64,000 nucleotides of DNA. Source: Anopheles merus (lineage: Eukaryota > Arthropoda > Insecta > Diptera > Culicidae). Under the pieces are notes generated by a model. The model was not told the origin of the DNA. It saw only the letters and a program-made list of their open reading frames with translations, and did no database searches. Of this stretch, positions 26,201-36,024 are shown piece by piece (within the stretch, counting starts at the first letter, position 1; the number at the start of each line of letters is the position of its first letter). The DNA lies in contig NC_054084.1 in the NCBI RefSeq assembly GCF_017562075.2, forward strand, positions 35,777,999 to 35,841,998, written 5' to 3'. Position numbers and translations under genes: made by a program.

Positions 26201-29200
26201 ACGTCCTGGTACATTTATAAACCAATTCTTGACCAATTCTTGAATTTAGGAAATGACAGCACCGATTCTAATAGATCGTAGAATGCAGAATCTGAGACAT
26301 GTTTTTAAATATCGGGCACTAGCAGTGGACGTTGCATCAGCTTACAGCACAACAGTTTAAAACTTCGCTTTAGGAAATTGTTCCGCAGAAAGCCCGCGAC
26401 CACAGCATATTCGTGGGACTTGTTAATAGGTCCAGCCATTTCTTACATTGAAGATTGAACTTGAAGATTGAACTTCCGAAAATGTAAACAAGTTACAGAG
26501 CTTAAGATCCTCAGTAGTCAAATTAGATCCACAAAATTGCACACGATGTAAAATTTGTTTTGTTCGTGAATTTAACCAATTTTGCACATAAAACACGAAA
26601 ATGTTCACAAATGTGTTGTTTTACTTTAATTTAGGAAGCTGCATTGTTCAATTACTCGAAAATGCGAAAATACATTCATGCATTTATGAGAAGTGTCCAT
26701 CATACCCGCAGTGTCCGTCTTTACCTACCTTCCCCTATCAAATTCATTTTTCAATATTCACAGCACTCCTCTGGTTTTATGCAACAATAATGTGCCACTT
26801 TTGCACGCCAAAAACTGCTCTTCAAATTATGCTCTCCGTGTGAATGATAATGGATGCCAATTTCGTACAGACACACACACTCATTCAAATCACGTCCAAT
26901 CGCTTATCATTTGCGTGTATTTCATTTATAGCAAATAAAACACAAAAATGTGCAAACCGAGCAGAAAAGCAGCGACAGTGGGAACAGAAGTGAACAAGAC
27001 AAGATATCTCCATTTGCGAAAAATGGAAAGAAAAGCAAGTGGCACCGAAGAAACAAAAGATGCGGCATAAAGATGAGAACACCGCATTCGATTGCAGCAT
27101 GATAATGATCGTGATGGTCCTCCAGTGTTTCACACTAGCTAGAGCAGACATGTTATTGCAATCGAAACAGAAAAAATGGTAAAGTAAAAAAGTAGAACAT
27201 ATTGCAAATTGATACAAGAAGCGAGACATTCTTTTCACCTCGGCTAAACCACTTGGTTGGCGTTAATTTGTTCAAACATATTTCCTGTGGTGTACCTTTT
27301 TTCCGTTCAATACAAATCCACACTATATGGGTAGGCAATTTAATTGTGCGCGAATCAAGTACGCAAACCCCAAAGAAACATGCCCAAAAGCGGATCCGCC
27401 AATCCGCCAAATGGCCTCAATTCGCTGTACTCGCCGCTTCCTTCTGAATGCATAATTGCTTTATTGATGGTTTCTTCCTTCTCTCTCTGGTCTCTGCTCT
27501 CGCCGGGCTGCCTTAATATTGCCTCAATGTCATTGGCAAAAATCGAGCTTCTACCGTTACTTCTTGTCGCGTCATGCCGGCCTCGGGTGGTCGGAAGAGT
27601 CGGTTTCCAAAGCATACCATTCGAAAACGGACTCCCACACTGATTGGCCATTGCCGTCACGTTCTCTTTTTTGTGTGTGCGTTTTTAAAGCCTTTTTGTT
27701 ATTGAAAAAAGGACAAAACTAATAAAATTACACTTATCATACGTTTGCATTTGCGTAAATGAGGGAAGATTGTATGCGAAGAACAGGAATAATGATTCGG
27801 GTTCTTCGTGTTTTTTTCCACTTACATTATTTGTTGCAATTCACCATACCAACGCAGCTGTAAGCTGTACAATTGCACACTTGTTTTTTGTACACTTTTG
27901 TGCTCTATTTTTAAGCTTCCATCGCAGCAAAAGTTGCAAATGATGCTGTTTTATCAGGGGGAAGGTGGTTGTACAATCGCTTCCAATCCCCTTCTCCACA
28001 CGGAACAGTAATTTCCGGCACAATTATTCCACCCTCCAAAAACTCCTTCTGTATGAAGATGGTGCTTTTTTTGGGTTGGTTTGAATATAATAACACTTCC
28101 ATTTCAATGTCACTAACGGGGTTTATTTTATTGTGGTCCCATCTTGTTTGATGCACGTTTCGGAGACAAACGCCTCATTTGGTAGGCTTCTATTTTGTTT
28201 TTTTGAAAACTTTACGATTGTTAAGAATGTGAGAAATCGTTGTGAAGTTTTGTGTTTACTTTTTCACTGTCAAGTACTTTTCGCCACTGGCCCAAACACA
28301 CCACACCACAGTGATTTCCATTTTCATAGCACAAATGAACCTTCCCAAGGGCAAGTGGCGCTAGGAGTGAACGCACTACAGCTTTTAAAGACCTTGGTTG
28401 GTTGGGTTTAAATAGTGTATGGCACTTACTTTTCGTTTTTGCTGACATTAAACGCACGGAGAATAACAGCACAGAATAAAGAGTGCAAAAGGGGGTTTTT
28501 GTTCACCCGATAGCACTTAAATGTGATAAAATAGTACGGGAGTGTGCGCAAAAACGTGACGGGAGCAATTAAGGATCATGCTCGATCGAATGGCGTCTAT
28601 GAACGCAACACAGTTGGTTGTACTTTAACATTGAAAGGGTACACAATTCTACTAAATTTATTTTAATAAAAAGAAATAGGGAAAGTTAGGTAAAGACGGA
28701 CAAGTTAAGCAAAATAGTAAATATCTAGGGATGTATAAATGCAACGACGATGAAAATGTGCATACATTATCTTACACTCATGTTTTATCAGAAATTATAT
28801 TGAAAGTTTTAAGCTTCTATCGCTTTTTATGTATTTTTCTTGAAATAAAAACATGTTTGAAAAAAAAACATGGACACCTGATATGGGAAAGATAGATAAT
28901 TTTGAATACAATAAAACAACAGTAAAGACAATAAAATTGATTTTTTTTTAATACCTTAACAAATTCTATTGCTTTCCACGTCCTGGCACGTTAATAAACC
29001 AATTCTTGACTAATTGCAACGACGGTTCGTTCAGCCGTTAATTTAGGAATTGTAAGCGCCATTTCTAACACCTCAAAGAATGCAGCATCTAAAGTATTAC
29101 TGAAATATACGGCATTAACAGCTGACGTTGCAGTAGCTTACAGAACAACAGTCTACCACTTCCCTTTTGGAAGGTACTACGCGGAAAGGTACTCCGCGAT

Positions 29201-32200
29201 CCTAGCATTTTTGAGGAAATTGTGAAGCCACTTTTTCCACTGAAGATTTAACTTTTTGGTATTTGTAATCCCTTCTATCCCATTGGGCCGGTCTGGTGGT
29301 ACAGTCGTCAACTCGTACGACTTAAGAACATGCCCGTCATGGGTTCAAGCCCCAAATTGAACGTGCCGCCATACGTAGGACTGACTATCCTGCTATGGGG
29401 GAAAATCAATAAGTTACTGAAAGCCAAGCCCACAAGTGGTAGGCAGGCCTTGACAGACAACGGTTGTTGAGCCAAAGAAGAAGAAGAAGTCGTAAAACAT
29501 CAAGCATATTTATATCTTATAAAAAACCTTATTTAAGGTATTTGATGAAATATATCAATCACCAATTGATATGAGAAGTAAAATAACTCAACAAATTCGG
29601 TGTCCATCATTCCCTACGACAAAGTGTCCGTCTTTCCCGCTTTGGTGTCAGGATTCATAAACCACTAGATTTTTTATTGCTTTCATTCTCGTTCATTCAT
29701 TCATTCATTCTTTGACCAGTTACCAGCTAAATAACCATGACAAATCGTTCATGCAATATAACCACCGACAAACCGACATGACACTGGCGTTACAAAAGTG
29801 TCCCACACGAAAGTACTGTCATTTACCAGTGAGGCGAACACTTCTGTCAAAGTAAGCTCTGTTCACTGCTGCTTCGATGTAAACAACTTTTCTAAATACA
29901 AATTGCGAAGCAAGTGTGAGGCAAGATTTTGTGAGAATTATTGGACAAAACACCCGGATTTTTATAAGTTTCAAAATCAATGCAATAGATGTGAGAAGTA
30001 CATAAAACAATACGCATTGGAATTTGCGAAGAAAAACAAAAAGGGGGTTTAGCAGTTTCTTCTCTATGTCAGTGTAGTAAGCGAATCATTATAGAGATGG
30101 CGCTAGTGTTTAACGTATTTTCATTTGAAATAAGGAGACAACTTTTGAAGCTCATTTTGTTCGAAGTGTCACGTCGGTTTGTCGGTGATATAACTTCCGA
30201 AAATATAAACAATGCAAGTTACGGAGCTTAAGTTCCGCAGTAGTCAAATTAGATCCACAAAAGTGCACACGATTGAAAAATTTGTTTTGTTTGTGAATTT
30301 ATCATATTTTGCATATATTATGCCAAAAATGTTCTCAAATGTGTTATTTTACTTTAAGTTTGGATGCTGCATTGTTGAACTTTTAGAAAATTACCTTTGT
30401 CATGCATTTATGAGAAGTGTCCATATAATCCGCAGTGTCCGTCTTTACCTACCTTCCCCTAAAACATAACCTTAGACCAGATTAAGCTGGTTCAAATTAA
30501 TAATCAAAACTAATATCAATATTTTAAAAAATAACATAGTAGAATGTAAACATGATATCAAAAATCATTATTTATATTTGTTTGCTTTAGTTTCTTCCCT
30601 AACATTTATTTTAGTATCTTCTATCACTTCCAATTAATTATTCCATTTTTATTCCTTCTTTTGTTGCTCAATGTATATTTTCTTGTTGGTTTTTGTTTTC
30701 TTTTTCTTAATTCACGTTACGTATGTTCTTATGTTTGAATAATTTCAGTTTTTGTTTAATACGCAACTATCCATATTTATTCGTTGTTTACAAATACTTA
30801 AACTATCATTCAATAATTTAAATTAAGAAAATATATACAATGATCATTTCAAAAATCGCAAAACCAATCATTCATTTGATTACCTTGATTTCATTTGCAT
30901 GTCAAATTCATCTTTAAAAAATCGATATATTGTACGTTCGATTATTGTTTCATGTTTTACTTTGCCCATCGAGTGTTCATGTTACGAATTATGGTTTTCA
31001 TACCTTATAAAGGCAAACATAATCCATCCGCACAGAACAACCTCCTTTGTAATGGAACTTTTATTCATTCAAAAGTGTATTGTGCAATGTTGGATGGATG
31101 TTGGTTGAACGCAACCACAACAATGGTTCACTTTCTCACCCTGCGCTGCACTGTTTGACACTGCAGTTTAGCTTGTGATTTATTTAATTCACGCTACAGA
31201 TATGCAGTACACAATTATGAGGGGCTTTTGGTTGTTATTGTATTGGGGGAAAACCTTCAGCAAAGCCTTCGGTACCATGTCGGTAACAATATGGGTCATC
31301 TCTGTAAAGGTGATCCTGCCAGTCATTAAGTAAACACCATCGTCCACTACCAATCGAGACAATCGTCCCCTTGCACGAAGCACAAGATTTTTGCATTCAA
31401 AATTGGATATAATATTGTTTACCTTTGCGTCGCTTGAGCGATGACCCTCGGACTGCATCCACACTTTATCAAACAAACGGTGCCACTGTTCCAGCAAGAG
31501 CCCACACGCCCTCAAGGGCGTGTGTTTTTTTTGTTAAATGTCTTCTACAAACAGATCACCCACGCGTTGATACTTCCATCTCTACTGCACGCCTCGAGTA
31601 GCAGTACACCGGCGGAAAAACAATTCACACAGCCACACCGTGTAGAACCGCGGAATGCGTGTTGCGTAAAGTAAGTGCGCCAAAGTGTCTGCGATCGAAT
31701 CGCGATCCGGTTGCGCAAGCTGCCAATTGACGAGGCGTTCTGTATCGCCCCGGCTGAGGGGTTGAGAGGGTGGTTGTTTTGCAAACGAAAGGCTATTGTT
31801 TGGGCCCTTTGCTAGACGCTATTTCACTACACAGCATCCGTCAAAGCCGCGGTTTCGTTTGCCTCGTTTGCAGAACTTGCAATCAAATGTTGCAATGTGG
31901 GAGCAGTATGGTACAGTAAGGTGCGGTACTTTTTCTTACACTAAGCCCTTTAGATATAACATTCCCGAGGGGGAAGAAGGGCGCAGAAATGTGCAACAAA
32001 TACGCACAATAAGGGTTGCAAAATCATTGTTTCTGTTAAAGATATATGTGATCTGATACCAATGTGTTTCATGAGAAAATTTATGAAAAGAATGAAAATG
32101 TCAAGAAAGCAGAGTCAACAGCACAAATTCGAACATTATCTAAACACACAAACCAAAGAGTCCAAAACTTAAAAATAACCAATCTCGAATGAGAAATAGT

Positions 32201-34399
32201 TTAAAAATTAATGTGAATTAAATAAAACTATAAATAAAAGAAAACAGAAAGAGGAAAAATAAAAAAAAACTAGAGTAAAATTTAGCATAAAATATATGAA
32301 TTTTGAAAAGAACAAAAAAATGTTAAAATATCATTCCAAATCGAATACAACAAACAAAATACAAAAAAAACATAAATGAAACATGCAAGTAAAGAAAACA
32401 ATCCTTACAATGGTATAAAAATAAAGACTTGTAAAGACAATGGTATAAAACTAAACTATATCTTAAGAGCTCTTTGCTTCTGACACCAATTAAACAATTT
32501 ACCATGTGTTATTTGCCTATTTTCAGAGAAAGTATGCAACTCGGACGAAATGCCAAACGCGTTCAAAATCTACTGGATGCTGCACAACATTACGCTGATC
32601 CTGTCGGTGTGCATCACCATCATTTACTGGGCGATCCTGCACAATGGTACGGACACGCATCCCTCCCAGTAATTCGCTCTTAGCTGACATCGTTTTTATT
32701 TGCAATGTTTCCCTTTCCCCAAATTCAAGAATCCATGCCAGTCGATCCGAACAACATTCTCATTCACGCGTGCAACTGTGTCTTCATGTTTCTGGATCTG
32801 ATCATCGTCGCCTACCCGGTCCGAATATGGCACGTGCTGCAACCGATCACTTTCGGGCTGGTGTATTGCATATTCTCCGTCATCTACTATGCGGCCGACG
32901 GTACCGATAGGTAAGGGATAGCAATTTAAGCGACGGGCAGCGCATACTGAGACCGTGGGTGACTGCTATATTGCAAACGGCAGGGTACGTTACGACGTTA
33001 CGACTTCTCTAGCCATTGTGTTCATCGCATGGTGTAGTCGCTGTTATGCAGAATATGAACCCGATCGATACAGTGATTAATGATGCTTGCAGTACTTTAG
33101 CCGTGTGCGTTAGCGATCTCACATGGGTGAATATAAAGGGGAGAGTTTGCCAAACGTTTCGTGATTAATATTTGTTAAAATTGCATGCAATCAACCATGT
33201 TCCACGGTAATTGCGACAGAAGTACGGTAGCGCCTCAGGGCGTTTCACACCTTTCACACTACCGATCAATGCTGATCTTGGAGTAATGAAGTATAGAAAC
33301 AAGCCGCTGTTACGCAGGTGAAACATCGAGAACGAGATACGTTTCACTTGTTTCGTGTTTTTACATTAGGCCAAGCCTACAACTTATCTACCAGCAAACT
33401 ACTTGTCAACTGAGCAACCGGCTTTCCTCGCGCTCAGTTCTGCTGACCGATCAACCCCGGGGTGTGACTTTTAGAATCATCGGAACACACTGTTCAATAT
33501 TGATTTTGCAGTATTGAAATTGCAAGTTGGTAGGAGGTGTATAGGAACGCAATACTCACACAAAAAATCGAAAGTAATTTTAAGAGCATGGCACATTGAC
33601 GTCAGCTTGTAGATGAAGGCACAACGACCGTTGAGAACTGTTTGCTATCTCGTTTAGATATGATGATGGAGTGGCCATCATCAACATTATTCAGACGTTT
33701 GCCCGGCCAGTTTCTTGTGGAAACTCTCATCAAGCCAGTTACGTAGCACGATGCAAACTTCCAGAAGGTCTAATGGTCCCGCGCTGCGAAGAAATCAGCT
33801 ACTAGTGTAACAAAGATCACATACCTGCTCTGCATTTACTGCTACCTCCAGACCGCCTGAAGTTTGCATTAAAATTGCATAACTCTGGGTAGGAGATAGA
33901 TAACGCGCAACCTATCGTCGATGCTTCCAGGAAAGGGGGTAGCCCTCCAATTGCCACTCGCACGTTTCCCTCGTCTTTTAGAGCCGATAGCACCCTTTGG
34001 ATTTCCTCGTGCAATTTGCCGTGAGCATAGGCAGGGGGCTCCAGTGTGCTACACCTTCATCCGTGGATCTGTATGGTGCGATCATAACACGGTTGGTTGG
34101 TAGAAATGGAAACCTGTTTGAAACTTATTACAACTCCAGCTAAGCATCAGTGGATCAGTAAGTCCCGCCATATCCTCCCCCTCGCCTACCTGCTTCCGAA
34201 GGCAACTTCATGTCGGACTTGCAAGCCATACGGAACTGGAGCACTGATGTGCTTGAGAGAGTCTATTACTGTGACCACCAATTGCTGCGTTTTAATGAAG
34301 GTCACCCCAAGTGACTCGCGTACGATCCGCAACAAGAAGGGGAAACTCAACTTTCGGATATTCATTTCACTTACAAACTTCACTAACGTGAATTGTTTT

Positions 34400-34445
<46 letters not shown>

Positions 34446-34755
34446 TCGATTTGCCCTTGACACTTTTCCTTCCTCGCACAGATTCGGCCGGCCGTACATT
34501 TACAACGTTCTCGACTGGAACGAGCCGGGCAAGGCGATGGTGACGGTGGTCGGTACCATCCTGCTGGCCATGATCGTACACATGCTGATGTTCGCGATTT
34601 ACAAGCTGCGGCTGAAGATCTACCTCCGGTACTTCAACCACAAACCGATCATCCCAACCAACTCGACGCTACAGCTGCAGACCGGCAAGTGCGATGGCAT
34701 TTCGATGGTGTACGGCAGCGACAATAAGGCGTTCAGCATTAGCGAGCGGTACTGA
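23248..34755 (+). CDS. Rolling stone (rost)-like multipass membrane protein, paralogue 2
   Basis: Five exons: 23248-23343, 23421-23643, 32527-32646, 32730-32910 and 34482-34755. They total 894 nt and 297 residues, with intron phases 0, 1, 1 and 2, identical to paralogue 1; exon 4 is 181 nt in both genes. The ATG at 23248 (MTGKF) is the first ATG in the frame, since the upstream open stretch has only GTG. Hydrophobic segments lie at roughly 38-58, 70-95, 115-145, 155-176, 180-202 and 218-243. YLTHW and LDW..PGK are shared with paralogue 1. The intron 3 acceptor is AAG rather than CAG or TAG, but the phase and the alignment to paralogue 1 support it. A role in muscle or membrane fusion is inferred from Drosophila rost. 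The C-terminal tail differs from paralogue 1. Confidence 0.88.
24244..24602. mobile_element. MITE of about 360 bp in rost-like gene 2 intron
   Basis: The ends are inverted copies beginning GGTATTCCCCGAT. The left end reads GGTATTCCCCGATAAACGCC; the reverse complement of the right end reads GGTATTCCCCGATATACGCT. The interior is AT-rich and has no transposase. Sub-terminal sequence around CTCGATATACGC and its inverted partner extends the symmetry. TA lies next to both ends, which would fit a TA-duplicating family, but the exact boundary is uncertain by a few bases. Confidence 0.75.
25883..26737. mobile_element. TA-flanked TIR element, intact copy A (855 bp)
   Basis: TA precedes GGGGAAGATAGGTAAAGACG at the left. 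The right end is its inverse, CGTCTTTACCTACCTTCCCC followed by TA. About 25 terminal bases match with one difference. There is no transposase-length frame, so this is a non-autonomous element. TA duplication fits the Tc1/mariner type or other TA-targeting families. A second, interrupted copy begins at 28677 in the same intron and shares most of the interior. Confidence 0.82.
29285..29489 (+). mobile_element. tRNA-derived SINE, SINE200 family of Anopheles
   Basis: The 5' part carries an RNA polymerase III A box (TGGTGGTACAGT) and a B box (GGGTTCAAGCCCC) with tRNA-like spacing. The body contains GTAGGACTGACTATCCTGCT and GGCAGGCCTTGACAGACAAC. The 3' end is an (AAG)n tail. The length of about 205 bp and the body sequence match my memory of the SINE200 family. 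It lies inside copy B of the TA element. No clear target duplication was found. Confidence 0.85.
29598..29640. mobile_element. Remnant of a TIR-element right end
   Basis: GTGTCCATCATTCCCTACGA followed by AAGTGTCCGTCTTTCCCGC resembles the last 45 bases of TA-element copy A. It lies between the SINE and the 425 bp element, so a third related copy once ended here. Confidence 0.5.
29763..30187. mobile_element. 425-bp TIR element with 7-bp target duplication
   Basis: The left end CACCGACAAACCGACATGAC and the right end (reverse complement CACCGACAAACCGACGTGAC) match over 23 bases with one difference. The element is flanked on both sides by the direct repeat ATATAAC (29756-29762 and 30188-30194). 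It is inserted in copy B of the TA element, so it is the younger of the two. Inside is an open frame at 29798-30052 without an ATG and with several Cys. I cannot assign the superfamily: hAT and P elements usually make 8 bp duplications. Confidence 0.8.
32911..34481 (+). other. Intron 4 of rost-like gene 2
   Basis: This intron of about 1.6 kb has donor GTAAGG. A (CT)n tract at about 34404-34442 lies before the acceptor, as in paralogue 1. No other feature is recognised. Confidence 0.55.
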
Positions 34756-36024
34756 GCAGCGGACAGGGTTGGTCCGGGCAGTTCCGGATACTGGGGATCG
34801 GAGCAGGTCCATACACACCTTTAGCTTACGTACGACGGCTAGAACGCACTTTTAATTGGGCGGTTGTCCTCTCTTGTTTTTTTTCGGGGTGATTAAAAAA
34901 AAGGAAAGTCAAAAAAAGATCGAGAGACAGATGGTATTAGATGTGTAAAGTATTACGTGTAAGTATTGTTTCGGTACGTTTTAAGAGTTAGCTGTGATTA
35001 TGTTAATAAAAGAAACGTTAATATGATTTTTAAATAGTTCTTCTTTAAGCCTTGTTTTTTCTATCTTAAAATATATTCTCATAGCGAAAAGCTGTAAGTA
35101 CTGTACTGTAGTGTAATTGTACCAATATTGTAAGTATCGGATGAAGTGAGATGCTTTTCTCACTGCCGATTTGTACGATCATTACTCAATGGCAGGGATA
35201 ATTAGAGCAAAGATACAGGATTATTCCTAGTTTCAATTTTAAAAATCATATGAAATTATTGCCACTCTGCCCAAAGATCTCGTTAAATAGTAAAGAGAAA
35301 GAAAACATTGTCGTCAAACGTTGAAGCTCACTTATGTCTGAAACTCACCATGGGTCACTTCACTCATCTCACTATCCGCAGAACAACACACTTTTCATCG
35401 CTGAAAATTGTGCTGAAAATTAGTGCAGAGTGGCAAGAGACTCAAAAATATCCAAATATTTATTGAAAATTCAATTTACTCTGTGGGAAGGGTCAACTTT
35501 TTGTCTAAAGCCAATTTATTCCTTTATGGTTGTCGTAGGGTCATATTTTGTTACTTGGGTTCTGTGCTGTCAAACGGCTGATTTGAAGTTTATTCGAAAC
35601 TATTCGAAGAACCGTTGACCGTTGAACAACGGTTTCTAAAACAGACTCAATTTATTTAACGTGATTCATTTTCAAGTGTATACTTATTGATAATAGAAAA
35701 CAGTTTCAATTTCGCTATTTTTATTGCGAAGTTATTGCACAAAAGAGATTTAAATTAATTTTCGAACTGTCGGTAATTCGAAACCGTTCGAGAAAACGTC
35801 TCGCCGCACCACGAATAGCACCTTCCACTGTGGTTGTGTGTGTGTCCAATTCCAACTGTCATTCCGCCAGCGAGCCAGCGCGAGTCGGACAAAAGTTCAC
35901 TTGAAAAAGAGTGGACGTGTTGGTCGAACGAACTTTCCCTCGTCGCCCGTGCAGCAGCAGCAGCAAATCGCGTGCTCCTTCCTCGTAACCTTACTTCGAG
36001 TCAGCTTTATTACCAGCAGCCAAA
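34756..36024. other. Intergenic: rost-like 2 3' end and Trx-2 5' leader
   Basis: A polyadenylation hexamer AATAAA at 35005-35010 fits the end of rost-like gene 2. A perfect 12-base inverted pair (TTGCCACTCTGC at 35259 and its complement at 35425) frames about 180 bp and may be a tiny foldback element. From about 35820 the sequence becomes the likely thioredoxin 5' leader, with CAG repeats near 35950. Confidence 0.45.
35005..35010 (+). terminator. Polyadenylation signal of rost-like gene 2
   Basis: AATAAA lies 250 bases after the stop codon in an AT-rich context. It is the best-placed hexamer, but there is no transcript evidence. Confidence 0.5.

Larger units (their letters stand above)
28677..30461. 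mobile_element. TA-flanked TIR element, copy B, interrupted by later insertions
   Basis: The left part (28677 to about 29251) and right part (about 30195 to 30461) align to the two halves of copy A. Shared stretches include GTGCATACATTATCTT-like sequence and AGTAGTCAAATTAGATCCAC. Between them lie about 940 foreign bases: a SINE, a remnant of a related element end near 29598-29640, and a 425 bp TIR element with its own target duplication. The left TIR of copy B has decayed more than that of copy A. Confidence 0.75.

Noticed and set aside
29285..29370. tRNA gene
   Set aside because: The A and B boxes belong to the head of a SINE with a long body and an AAG tail; there is no intact cloverleaf.
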